Source: Bog-473 sp963809825 (lineage in GTDB: Bacteria > Actinomycetota > Acidimicrobiia > Acidimicrobiales > RAAP-2). From it: a DNA stretch of 64,000 nt. The stretch covers positions 124,001 through 188,000 of the forward strand of contig CAWELJ010000002.1 in the NCBI GenBank assembly GCA_963809825.1, given 5' to 3'. Below, piece after piece: positions 27,052 through 35,474 of this stretch. The notes beneath the pieces were generated by a model. It worked only from the letters and a program-made list of their open reading frames with translations, was not told the DNA's origin and made no database searches. Within the stretch, counting starts at the first letter, position 1. Each line of letters starts with the position of its first letter. The position numbers were made by a program, and so were the translations under genes.

Positions 27052-27456
27052 ATGCTTGCCGCCAGCTACCAGTACCCGATCCTCGATTTCTTCCTGACGA
27101 TGCTGTACTTCTTCCTCTTCATCATCTGGATCTGGTTGCTGATCATGGTCTTCATGGACATCTTCCGCAGCCACGACATGGGCGGCTTCGCCAAGGCGCT
27201 GTGGGTGATCTTCGTGATCATCCTGCCCTTCCTCGGGGTCTTCGTGTACCTGATCGCCCGGGGCGGCAAGATGCACGAGCGGCAGGCCAGGGACGCAGCA
27301 GAGCAGCAGAAGGCGTTCGACCAGTACGTGAAGCAGGCGGCGGGCACGGCGGGCTCCAGCGCCGACCAGCTCTCCAAGCTGGCCGACCTCAAGTCGCAGG
27401 GCGTGATCACGGATGCCGAGTTCGACGCCCAAAAGGCCAAGATCCTGGCCAGCTGA
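27052..27456 (+). CDS. PLDc_N-type membrane protein with C-terminal SHOCT domain (paralogue of 8111-8512)
   Basis: 134 residues, nearly the same as the 8111 protein along the whole length: two membrane helices, Gln/Ala-rich linker and SHOCT tail (QLSKLADLKSQGVITDAEFD). The DNA is also closely similar across the helices, pointing to a fairly recent duplication. A TAAGGAG ribosome site precedes the ATG. It heads a three-gene run with a DUF6325-like protein and a second SHOCT protein. The preceding 269 bases hold no supported gene. Confidence 0.8.
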   Translation: MLAASYQYPILDFFLTMLYFFLFIIWIWLLIMVFMDIFRSHDMGGFAKALWVIFVIILPFLGVFVYLIARGGKMHERQARDAAEQQKAFDQYVKQAAGTAGSSADQLSKLADLKSQGVITDAEFDAQKAKILAS

Positions 27457-27531
27457 GCCGGTTCCGGGCTTACGATTGCACCAGACGCCAGAACCGCAAC
27501 CGCAGACGACCGACACAACAGAGGAGCAGCC

Positions 27532-27960
27532 ATGACCCTGGGACCTGTGAGCTACACGGTGATCGCCTTCCCGGGCAACAAGTTCAACGGGCACATCATC
27601 CCGGAGATCGAGAAGCTCGTGGCGAACGACGTGGTCAGGATCCTCGACCTGGTGTTCGTCTTGAAGGACGAGAAGGGTGACACCGTCAGCCTCGAGATCG
27701 ACCAGATGGACGAGCTGGCGGCGTTCGGCGACATCGAGGGCGAGGTGGGCGGGCTGGTGAACGCCGAGGACCTCGACCACGTGGCCGCCAACCTGCCGGA
27801 GGGCAACTCCGCGCTGGTCATCGTGTGGGAGGACCTCTGGGCCAAGCCGCTGGCCGAGGCGCTGCTCGGGTCGGGCGGGGTGCTGATCGACAGCGCCCGG
27901 ATCCCGGCGCCCCTCGTCGAGGCGGCGTTCGAGGAGCTGGCGCAGGCGCTGAAGAGCTGA
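27532..27960 (+). CDS. DUF6325-like protein
   Basis: 142 residues, soluble. It begins with TLGPVSYTVIAFPGNKFNGHIIPEIEKLV and contains LEIDQMDELAAFGDIEGEVG and EGNSALVIVWEDLWAKPLAEAL. This is the pattern of small actinobacterial proteins annotated DUF6325 (related to DUF1269), found beside SHOCT proteins and thought to be stress-related. Function unproven. GAGGAG lies before the ATG. 75 bases after the SHOCT membrane gene and 34 bases before the next SHOCT gene, probably one operon. Confidence 0.75.
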   Translation: MTLGPVSYTVIAFPGNKFNGHIIPEIEKLVANDVVRILDLVFVLKDEKGDTVSLEIDQMDELAAFGDIEGEVGGLVNAEDLDHVAANLPEGNSALVIVWEDLWAKPLAEALLGSGGVLIDSARIPAPLVEAAFEELAQALKS

Positions 27961-27994
27961 GAACCGAGAGATCGAAGAGGAGAGGAGCACAACC

Positions 27995-28294
27995 ATGCCG
28001 ATGATGCGACGTCGTCCGGTCATGCGGACGGTCGGGAGGACCGCCGTGATCGCCGGGACGGCGACCGCGGTGGCCGGTGGCGTGTCCCGCCACCAGCAGA
28101 ACAAGTACGCCCAGCAGGACGCGGCCGCGGCACCTCCCCAGGAAATGGCGGCCCCGGCGGCCGCCCCGGCGGCGCCTGACTCCGACGAGCTGATCAACAA
28201 GTTGAAGGAGCTCGCCAACCTGAAGGACCAGGGCATCCTGACGGAGCAGGAGTTCAACGACCAGAAGGCGAAGATCCTGGCCGAGATGTCCTGA
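27995..28294 (+). CDS. small SHOCT-domain protein
   Basis: 99 residues. The Met/Arg-rich start (PMMRRRPVMRTVGRTAVIAG) and a Gly/Ala stretch could form a weak membrane-associated helix. An Ala/Pro linker leads to a SHOCT hairpin (ELINKLKELANLKDQGILTEQEFNDQKAKIL) at the C-terminus. AGGAGAGGAG is a strong ribosome site. Last gene of the SHOCT-DUF6325 operon, followed by a UUCG stem-loop. It could pair with the SHOCT tail of the first gene, which is inference. Confidence 0.78.
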   Translation: MPMMRRRPVMRTVGRTAVIAGTATAVAGGVSRHQQNKYAQQDAAAAPPQEMAAPAAAPAAPDSDELINKLKELANLKDQGILTEQEFNDQKAKILAEMS

Positions 28295-28337
28295 CGCGGT
28301 TCGGCCCGGGCCTTCCCGGCCGATGCGTGCGTGCGGA

Positions 28338-28359
28338 GCGGCACCCTTCGGGGTGCCGC
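28338..28359 (+). terminator. Stem-loop with UUCG tetraloop after the SHOCT operon
   Basis: GCGGCACCC-TTCG-GGGTGCCGC, a perfect 9-bp stem closed by an extra-stable UUCG loop, 44 bases after the last stop. No U-tract follows. A likely terminator or 3' end stabiliser. Confidence 0.65.
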
Positions 28360-28560
28360 CGCCGCGCCCGGGGTCCGTTCGCTGCCGGGCCGGCGGCCGG
28401 TCGGTCGCACGCGTGGCGGCGACCGTTCCGTTGCGCCCAGGTGCCGAACGCCGCAACTCCATTGCGCGAATTCCGCACCCACCCCAGTATGGTCGCCGCA
28501 ATGTCGGGTGTTTCGCGAAGGAAACTCCGGGTACTGCAGTTGTTCGGGAGGGCTGGGTAC

Positions 28561-28866
28561 ATGCACACGACACGGCAGGAACTCTTCAGTTCGGCGAGCA
28601 GGCGGGCGCGGCGGGCACGGAGAACCAGCGGGAGGATCCTGGTCTCCGCCCTCGGCTTCGGAATGGCCTATTACTTCGACACCGAGAACGGTGCGGCGCG
28701 ACGCACGCAGCTCCGGCACTGGCTGCAGCAGACCGCCCGCACCGTCGACTCGGTGTTGACGTCCGAAGTCGGGGACCCGCCGCCGGTCTTCTCCCCGGTC
28801 TGGCGCGGCCTCCAGGCGCTGGAGCCCGACGCCGCGGCACCGGGACCCGTGCAGGCCGCCCGATAA
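28561..28866 (+). CDS. small hypothetical protein, YtxH-like
   Basis: About 101 residues. A basic N-terminal stretch (SSASRRARRARRTSGR) precedes a short hydrophobic helix (ILVSALGFGMAYYF) and then DTENGAARRTQLRHWLQQTA, recalling YtxH-type proteins with a single membrane helix followed by a basic amphipathic tail. Function unknown. ATG 28561 has GGAGGG at fair spacing. ATG 28501 is an alternative start that could be leaderless behind a TATGGT element. Confidence 0.45.
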   Translation: MHTTRQELFSSASRRARRARRTSGRILVSALGFGMAYYFDTENGAARRTQLRHWLQQTARTVDSVLTSEVGDPPPVFSPVWRGLQALEPDAAAPGPVQAAR

Positions 28867-29052
28867 CGGGGCGACGCGGTCCGACCGCGCCCGACCCCTG
28901 GTGGGCCGCCAATTCCGGCGTACGTCGGGCCCGCCGGCCGGCATGACCCGAGCCCTCGCTCGGAGGTCCCGACGGTAACGTAAACCGGATGCGGCCGACC
29001 GACCCCGGAGGCGGGGACCCCCCGAACCGTCCTGCCTCGCTCTCGGTTGGTC

Positions 29053-31563
29053 GTGTCTGAACTCCCCGGGCCGGGCGGCGTGAGCGTGCAGGATCCGCCG
29101 CTGACGGGTCCTGACGCACCCGAGGCGACGACCGCCCGCTCCCGCTGGTGGTGGGTGCCGGGCGCCATCACGGTCGTCACCATCGTCAGCGTCATCGTCG
29201 TGACCATCTCGCAGCTGCACCCCGGCATGCTGTTCACGGACACGACGACGACGGGCGGCGACACGGGCGCGCACATCGCGATGCCCAAGTACCTCGAGAC
29301 GCTGCTGAGCCACGGCCATCTCACCGGCTGGTACCCGGGCTGGTACGACGGCATGCCGCTCTACACCTTCTACTTCACGCTGCCCGACGCCTTCATCGCG
29401 ATCGCGGGCTGGATCATCCCCTACGACGTCGCCTTCAAGCTGGTCACCGTGCTCGGATCGGTGCTGCTCCCGGTGTGCGCCTGGGCGTGCGGCCGCTTCT
29501 TCCGCCTCCGCCCCCCCATCCCGACGATCCTGGCGGCCGCCACCCTGCCCTTCCTCTTCGACTACACCTTCACGATCTACGGCGGCAATCTGTTCTCGAC
29601 GCTGGCGGGGGAGTACTCGTTCTCCTTCAGCCTGTCGTTGGCCGTGCTGTTCCTGGGCCTCTTCGCCTGCGCCGTACGGGAGGGGAGGTACCGCGGCTGG
29701 GCTGCGGTGGTGCTCGCCGGCTGCGTGCTCTCGCACATCATCCCCGGCATGTACGCGCTCGGGGGCGCCGTGATCCTGACCGTGATCGAGCTGCTCCCGG
29801 CGCGGTGGGGGATCGCGGACTCCCGTCTCAAGCTGTGGCGCAACGACGACGCGGCCGACCCCGTCCCACGGGCGCGCACCCTGTGGTGGGCCGGCTCGAC
29901 CGTCGGCATCGGGCTGCTGCTCGCGGCCTGGTGGCTGGTCCCCTTCGGCCTCGAGCACGCCTACACCACCTCCATGGGCTACACGAACGTGGAGGGATGG
30001 GCCCAGTACTTCCGCGAGGCCGACACCTGGGCACTCGTCCTGGCCGGGCTCGGCGCCGTCACCGCGTTCGTGGTGCGCAGCCGCTTCGGCATCACCCTCA
30101 CCGTGCTGGGGATCGCGTCGGCGTTCGCCACCGCACTCGACCCGCAGGGCAGCCTCTACAACGTCCGGCTCCTGCCGCTCTGGTTCATCTCCGTGTACCT
30201 CATGGCGGCCTGGGTCTTCGGGACCGGCTGCATCGCGGTCGCGGAACGCTGGCGGAAGGTGCGGGCGCGGCAGTGGGAGGAGCAGGTACAGGCGGCGCTG
30301 TGGGCCGAGACCGCGTCGGCCGAGGGGCTGCCCGACGAGCCGCCGACGCGCCCCGCCGCCGCCCCGGAGGTCGGGGCCGCCCTCACCCCGCGACAACCTC
30401 CGGCCCCGCGCTGGGCCCCGGCCGCCGTGAGCGGCGCCGTGCTCGGCCTCCTCGCCGTGATGGCGGTCGTCACCCCGCCCTTCGTGGTCCAACCGTCGTC
30501 GCTCGTGCACGTCGGCCCGAACGAGGTCACGAACTGGTCCGTCCTCAACTACGCGGGCTACGAGGCCCAGCCCGCCTACCCCGAGTACCGCTCCGTGATT
30601 CAGACCATGGAGGCGGTCAGCAAGCGCTACGGGTGCGGCCGCGCCATGTGGGAGTACAGCGACACCGAGCAGCGCTTCGGCACGCCGGAGGCGCTCATGC
30701 TGCTTCCCTACTGGACCAGCGGCTGCATCGGCTCCATGGAGGGCCTCCTGTTCGAGTCCTCGACGACGACGCCCTACCACTTCATCAACCAGGCCGAGCT
30801 CTCGGCCGGGCCCTCCGAGCCCGAGGTCGGCCTGCCCTACGGCCCCACCGACGTGACGCTCGGTGTCCGGCACCTGCAGCTGCTCGGGGTCAAGTACTTC
30901 ATGGCGGAGACACCGACGGTGGAGAAGATGGCCGACGCCGATCCCTCGCTGAAGCTCGTCGCCACCTCGGGCCCGTGGCCGAACACCTACAACGGGGTGG
31001 TGACGACCACCACGTGGCACATGTACGTGGTGCGCGACGCCGCACTGGTGACGCCGCTCAGCAACGATCCCGTCGTGGTCTCCGGAGTCAAACCGTCGCC
31101 GTCGAGCTGGCTCGGGAGCTCCACCGACGAGGGTCCGTCGCTGGCGTGGTACACCCATCCGGGCCGCTGGAACGTGGAGCTCGCCCAGGGTGGCCCGGCG
31201 TCGTGGCCCCGGACGTCGGTCGACGACATCCGGCCGACCGTCAAGCACGCCGGGACCACCCGCGTGACCGCCGTGTCCCAGACCGACACCTCCATCAGCT
31301 TCCACGTCTCGCGCCTCGGCACGCCCGTGCTCGTCAAGGTCTCCTACTTCCCGAACTGGCACGCCAGCGGCGCCGACGGGCCCTGGCGCGTCACCCCCAA
31401 CCTGATGGTCGTCGTGCCGACCAGCCACGACGTGACGCTCTCCTACGGGCGGTCGGCGGCCGACGACCTCGGCCAACTGGCCACCCTGGCCGGGCTCATC
31501 GCCCTGGTCGTGATGTCCGTGGTGCCGGCGGTCCGGCGCCGGAACCGCAGGCGTACCGCCTGA
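29053..31563 (+). CDS. large polytopic membrane protein, GT-C/YfhO-like
   Basis: About 837 residues. After a short N-terminus there is one membrane helix, then an extracytoplasmic loop with GGDTGAHIAMPKYLETLL, whose acidic residue resembles the catalytic loop of lipid-dependent GT-C glycosyltransferases. Some ten further helices follow, and then a large C-terminal soluble domain (about 490-800) ending FPNWHASGADGPWRVTP, a stretch typical of YfhO-like proteins, and a final helix with a basic tail. It probably transfers a sugar from a polyprenyl carrier outside the membrane. The acceptor is unknown. The GTG start at 29053 is tentative. Confidence 0.65.
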   Translation: MSELPGPGGVSVQDPPLTGPDAPEATTARSRWWWVPGAITVVTIVSVIVVTISQLHPGMLFTDTTTTGGDTGAHIAMPKYLETLLSHGHLTGWYPGWYDGMPLYTFYFTLPDAFIAIAGWIIPYDVAFKLVTVLGSVLLPVCAWACGRFFRLRPPIPTILAAATLPFLFDYTFTIYGGNLFSTLAGEYSFSFSLSLAVLFLGLFACAVREGRYRGWAAVVLAGCVLSHIIPGMYALGGAVILTVIELLPARWGIADSRLKLWRNDDAADPVPRARTLWWAGSTVGIGLLLAAWWLVPFGLEHAYTTSMGYTNVEGWAQYFREADTWALVLAGLGAVTAFVVRSRFGITLTVLGIASAFATALDPQGSLYNVRLLPLWFISVYLMAAWVFGTGCIAVAERWRKVRARQWEEQVQAALWAETASAEGLPDEPPTRPAAAPEVGAALTPRQPPAPRWAPAAVSGAVLGLLAVMAVVTPPFVVQPSSLVHVGPNEVTNWSVLNYAGYEAQPAYPEYRSVIQTMEAVSKRYGCGRAMWEYSDTEQRFGTPEALMLLPYWTSGCIGSMEGLLFESSTTTPYHFINQAELSAGPSEPEVGLPYGPTDVTLGVRHLQLLGVKYFMAETPTVEKMADADPSLKLVATSGPWPNTYNGVVTTTTWHMYVVRDAALVTPLSNDPVVVSGVKPSPSSWLGSSTDEGPSLAWYTHPGRWNVELAQGGPASWPRTSVDDIRPTVKHAGTTRVTAVSQTDTSISFHVSRLGTPVLVKVSYFPNWHASGADGPWRVTPNLMVVVPTSHDVTLSYGRSAADDLGQLATLAGLIALVVMSVVPAVRRRNRRRTA

Positions 31564-31607
31564 CGGGTGCGTCGGTGCTGGTCACCGCTCCATCCGGCGT
31601 TCGGATG

Positions 31608-31636
31608 AGACAGAAAACACAGAATCTGTCTAATAT
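31608..31636 (+). promoter_or_regulatory. Operator and -10 element upstream of the TetR-P450 pair
   Basis: AGACAGA (31608-31614) and TCTGTCT (31625-31631) form a 7-bp inverted repeat with a 10-base spacer, and ACAGA-A-TCTGT (31619-31629) is nested inside. TAATAT (31631-31636) is a near-consensus -10, only 8 bases before the GTG start, so the transcript is probably leaderless. The site is well placed for autorepression by the TetR protein. Confidence 0.6.
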
Positions 31637-31644
31637 GTACCGGA

Positions 31645-32268
31645 GTGACGGCGACCCTGCTGCACGACGCCGCCGACGCGGGGCCGGAAGGCTCACCCCT
31701 GCGCGATTTCAGCCCCACTGAGGAACGGATCCTCACCGCCGCCCTCGGTCTGATCGGCCGGCGCGGCGTCCGGCGGCTCGCCATGCAGGAGATCGCCGAG
31801 GCGGCCGGCGTCTCCCGCGGCACCCTGTACCGCTACTTCCCGAGCAAGGACCACGTCCTGACGGCCGCGGCCGACTTCGACGAGCGCCGCTTCAGCGTCG
31901 GGCTCGACGAGGTGCTGGCGGCGGTGGCCGCGCCGGAGGAGCAGATCGGCGCCTTCATGGCCTACGCGTTCGACTTCATCCGCTCCCACCCGTGCCGGCC
32001 GCTCTTCGAGTCCGAGTCGGGATTCGTCATGAGCTACCTCCTCGACCACCTGCCGTCGCTGCGGGCGGAGCTCGTGCTGCGGCTCGGTGACGCGCTCGAC
32101 ACCGTGCCCGCCGTGGCGGCCGGCGCGCTCGGACGCGAGCAGCTGGTCGACGTCATCGTGCGCCTCTTCGCCGCGAGCTGGATCATCCCCGAGTCGGATG
32201 ACGCCTCGCTCGTCCATTCCGTCAACTGCATGCTGCACACCGCAACCGCCCCACACCCTGGAGACTGA
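31645..32268 (+). CDS. TetR/AcrR family transcriptional regulator
   Basis: 207 residues. The N-terminal DNA-binding domain is clear: ERILTAALGLIGRRGVRRLAMQEIAEAAGVSRGTLYRYFPSKDHV shortened here as the helix-turn-helix around residues 40-62 (EIAEAAGV, GTLYRYF). The ligand domain has no recognisable effector signature. The GTG start sits 8 bases after a TAATAT -10, suggesting leaderless translation. Five bases separate it from the P450 gene, so the two are co-transcribed. It probably represses both through the repeat at 31608-31631. The ligand may be a P450 substrate. Confidence 0.88.
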   Translation: MTATLLHDAADAGPEGSPLRDFSPTEERILTAALGLIGRRGVRRLAMQEIAEAAGVSRGTLYRYFPSKDHVLTAAADFDERRFSVGLDEVLAAVAAPEEQIGAFMAYAFDFIRSHPCRPLFESESGFVMSYLLDHLPSLRAELVLRLGDALDTVPAVAAGALGREQLVDVIVRLFAASWIIPESDDASLVHSVNCMLHTATAPHPGD

Positions 32269-32273
32269 ACGCC

Positions 32274-33491
32274 ATGGACACCCAGACCGAGATCGACACC
32301 CCCGCCGACGACGGCAGCCCGTTCGCCGCGATGGACCCCGAGATGGCGGCCAATCCGCAGCCCATCTTCCAAGCGATGCGCGAGGTCCCCGTCATGCCCA
32401 TCGACCTGACCGCGGGCCGTGGCGTCCTGCTGTCGCGCAAGGAGGAGATCGACCAGGCCCTGCGCCATCCCGAGATCTTCTCGTCCAACATGGACGCGGT
32501 CGACCTCAAGAACAAGCGGCCCATGATCCCGCTGCAGATCGACCCACCGGAGCACAAGAAGTACCGCAAGCTGCTCGACCCCTTGTTCTCCCCGCGCAAG
32601 ATGGCGCTCCTCGACGACGAGGTGTCCGCCCTCGTGAACGACCTCATCGACGGCTTCGTCGACCGGGGCCAGGTGGACTTCGCCAAGGAGTTCTCCATCC
32701 CCTTCCCCTCGCAGGTGTTCCTCACCCTGCTCGGCCTGCCGCTCGACGAGCTGGACCGCTTCCTCACCATGAAGGACGGCATCATCCGCCCCGACCACGT
32801 GATCGGCAAGCTGTACGGCTCCCAGGAGGCCAGCGACTACCAGCAGGAGATCGCCGACTCGGTCTACGACTACTTCAACGAGATCCTCGACGAGCGCACG
32901 GTGGAGCGGCGCAGCGACCTGCTGTCGCACTTCCTCGATGCCGAGGTCGAAGGCGACCGGCTCACCCGGGAGGACATCCTCGACATCTGCTTCCTCTTCC
33001 TCATCGCCGGCCTCGACACGGTCACCGCCACCCTCGACTGCATGTTCGCCTTCCTGGCCCGGCACCCCGAGCAGCGGCGCCAGCTCGTCGAGGACCCCGG
33101 CCTGATCCCCAACGCGATCGAGGAGCTCCTGCGCTGGGAGACGCCGGTCATGGGCGTGGCCCGGGTGGCGGTGGAGGAGACCGAGCTCGCCGGATGTCCC
33201 ATTCACAAGGGGGACCAGGTGATGATCATGATCGGGTCGGCCAACACCGACGAGGCGGAATTCCCCGACGCCGACGTCGTCCGCTTCGACCGTGAGGTCA
33301 ACCGCCACATCGCCTTCGGCGGCGGCATCCACCGCTGCCTCGGGTCGAACCTGGCCCGGCTCGAGCTCCGCGTCGCGCTGCGGGAGTGGCACAAGCGGAT
33401 CCCCGACTACGAGGTGGAGCCCGACCACACCCTCGTCTACACGGCCGGCATCCGCTCCATCGAACACTTCCCGCTGCGCTTCACGACGTAG
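32274..33491 (+). CDS. cytochrome P450
   Basis: 405 residues, a soluble class I bacterial P450. The heme-binding loop FGGGIHRCLG has the axial ligand C355. The I-helix oxygen motif is LIAGLDTVTATL, and the K-helix ExxR lies in EELLRWETP. An electron donor (ferredoxin and reductase) is not encoded nearby. Its partner is the TetR gene directly upstream. The substrate is unknown, with terpenes, steroids or fatty acids possible. Its stop overlaps the end of the convergent PH-domain gene by 11 bases. Confidence 0.93.
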   Translation: MDTQTEIDTPADDGSPFAAMDPEMAANPQPIFQAMREVPVMPIDLTAGRGVLLSRKEEIDQALRHPEIFSSNMDAVDLKNKRPMIPLQIDPPEHKKYRKLLDPLFSPRKMALLDDEVSALVNDLIDGFVDRGQVDFAKEFSIPFPSQVFLTLLGLPLDELDRFLTMKDGIIRPDHVIGKLYGSQEASDYQQEIADSVYDYFNEILDERTVERRSDLLSHFLDAEVEGDRLTREDILDICFLFLIAGLDTVTATLDCMFAFLARHPEQRRQLVEDPGLIPNAIEELLRWETPVMGVARVAVEETELAGCPIHKGDQVMIMIGSANTDEAEFPDADVVRFDREVNRHIAFGGGIHRCLGSNLARLELRVALREWHKRIPDYEVEPDHTLVYTAGIRSIEHFPLRFTT

Positions 33492-34955
33492 TCGTCACCA
33501 CCTCCGAGCTGCGCCGCCCCCCGTTGGCGACGTGCTCGGTCCACTGGCCCTCGTGCCAGTAGCGCTGCTCGTGCCGGCCCGACGGGTCCGGATACCAGCC
33601 CGACGGAGGGACGTCGCCGTGGCCGTTGGAGGCTGCCGGCGGCGGGCGGTGCTGCAGCCGGGCCAGCCGGCTGAGCTCGGAGAGCTCCTCGACCAGGCGG
33701 TCGGCCTCCTCCACCTCCCGGTCCCTGAACTCGGCCCTGGCCCGCTTGCCCGCCACGTCGACGTGGACGGTGGCCAGCCCCAGGGGCCGCTGCGCCGGGC
33801 CCTGGACACGTCGGATGCTCTGTGACTTCTCGAGGGGCACCCAGGTCGTCGCCCGGTTGAGCCTCCCCGTCACGCACACTGCGTGCGCACCGTCATGGCC
33901 GGCCGAGAGGAAGTGGAAGCTCAACGGCGCCTTGAAGCGGGCCCGCCACGGCGGCGGCGTGCGCACCGGGTCGGGCCCGCCGAGCAGGCGCGCCAGGAGG
34001 TGCCAGGCATCCTGTTGCGAGCCGACCGGCAGGAGTGCCTTGCGCACGACGCTGGTGCCCTCGCCCCGCTGGTTGCGCGCCGTCGCCCCGCGATGTCGAC
34101 CTCCAGGCGGCACCACCCGAACGGGCGCCACAGCAGGGGCTCGACCTGCCGCACGGCCTGGATCCGCCCGTAGGGGACGGTCTCGGAGATCGTCTGCAGC
34201 AGCCCGCGGCGGATGCGCACGCCCTCGGGCGCCTCCACGGCGATGAACCCGTACTGGCCCGAGAGCCGCCGCCACACGATCCCCGCGAAGCTCAGCATGT
34301 AGACGGCGAGGAAGCCGGCCGCCGCCGCCGCCGTCCGCGGCTCGAACTGGTCGAGCACAGCCAGCGTGGCCACCGTCCCGACCAGGACGATGGTGACCAA
34401 TGAGAGCAGGACCGAACCGAGCAGGCGGCCCGTGCTCACGCTCGCCATGGGCAGCCCGGTGTTGCTCGACACGGCCGTCTCGGTGTCGTGGTGCCCGGCG
34501 AGGAGGACGACCCGGAGCTCGGCCGCCTCGGCCTCGGCGAGGTAGGCCAGCTTGCCGTCGGTGGATCCCGACCCGGCCAGGCGGATGCGCAGCTCGGACA
34601 CGCCGAGCATGCGGGCGAGCAGCGGGCGGACGATGTCGACGGCCTGGATGCGGGCCAGCGGCAGGCGCCGCGAGTCCTTCCTGATCAGTCCCGTCTCGAT
34701 CCGCAACGTGTCCCCCTCGAAGCGCCAGCGGGTGACCATCCAGTGCACGTAGCCGTAGACGGCGGAGAGGAGCGTGATGACGACGAGGTAGTCGGTCTCG
34801 ACCCTGCCGTTCTCCGCCTTCGAGTGCACCGTGGAGACGAGGAACAGGAACACCAGGGCCGGCACGAGGCGCCCGATCCGGGCCACCGGTGAGAAGGGAT
34901 GCAGGCGGCGCCACCCGTCGTGGGGGACAGGGGGAACGGGCCGGTCGACCGTCAC
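33481..34955 (-). pseudogene. membrane PH-domain (bPH2) protein with C-terminal DUF2510, interrupted by a frameshift
   Basis: Two frames together give about 490 residues. From GTG 34955 the first frame has paired hydrophobic helices and bacterial PH domains (WRFEGDTLRIETGLIRKDSR, later VRIRRGLLQTISETVPYGRI), and it loses the frame after WCRLEVDIAG. The second frame carries on with ATARNQRGEGTSVVRKALLP, a further PH-like region and a terminal DUF2510 motif SGWYPDPSGRHEQRYW. Adding one G/C to the run at 34086-34089 restores the gene, so a sequence error is likely. It overlaps the smaller PH gene upstream (ATGTGA). Pairs of such proteins occur in many Gram-positive genomes. Function unknown. Confidence 0.75.
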
Positions 34956-35431
34956 ATGCCCGCCGCCATCGACTCGCCGAGTTCGGTGAGCCGGTCCCGG
35001 AGCCGGGCGGCCTCGGGCGTCTCGAGGCCGGGAATGCGGGCGTCGCTGGCCGCAGCGGCGGTGTGCAGCTTCACCGTGGAGAGATGGAAGAGCCGCTCGA
35101 CGGGCCCGGCGGTGACCTCGACGAACTGCATCCTCCCGTAGGGGACCACGGAGAGGCGTCGCACCATGACGCCGCGGGCCACCAGCAGGTCCTCGTGGCG
35201 TTCCTGGTAGCGCCACGCCCCGTACCGGCGGCGTACGAACCACGAGGATGCGGCCCCGAGGACGAAGACGACGGCGAGGCTGATGCCGCCCGCCAGCGGG
35301 CCGAGGGCGGCGAGGAACACCAACCCGAAGAAGGCCGCCAGCACGACGGTGACCGTCACCAGCTCTGCCCGTCGCATCCGCCACAACCCAGGCGAGGGGC
35401 GCAGCCAGGTCTGCTCGCCCGGCAGTGTCAT
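34952..35431 (-). CDS. bacterial PH-domain membrane protein (YdbS-like)
   Basis: 159 residues. Two adjacent hydrophobic helices (about 20-60) precede a bPH2 domain containing WRYQERHEDLLVARGVMVRRLSVVPYGRMQFVEV, the standard YdbS-type pattern. ATG 35431 is used because earlier in-frame ATGs lack domain support. The stop overlaps the GTG of the longer PH gene downstream. The pair probably forms a membrane complex. Function unknown. Confidence 0.8.
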   Translation of the reverse strand: MTLPGEQTWLRPSPGLWRMRRAELVTVTVVLAAFFGLVFLAALGPLAGGISLAVVFVLGAASSWFVRRRYGAWRYQERHEDLLVARGVMVRRLSVVPYGRMQFVEVTAGPVERLFHLSTVKLHTAAAASDARIPGLETPEAARLRDRLTELGESMAAGM

Positions 35432-35474
35432 GGGCAAGACGTTATGGGCCGCGTCGCCGGCGTAGGGTGCAATT

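Noticed and set aside
26722..31476. A 1584-codon open frame on the minus strand
   Set aside because: It runs antisense through five well-supported plus-strand genes, and its product is Arg/Gly/His-rich with no domain. Long antisense frames are expected at this GC content.
29148..31721. An 857-codon plus-strand frame overlapping the large membrane protein
   Set aside because: The other frame has clear membrane helices and family motifs. This one is Arg/His-rich with no features.
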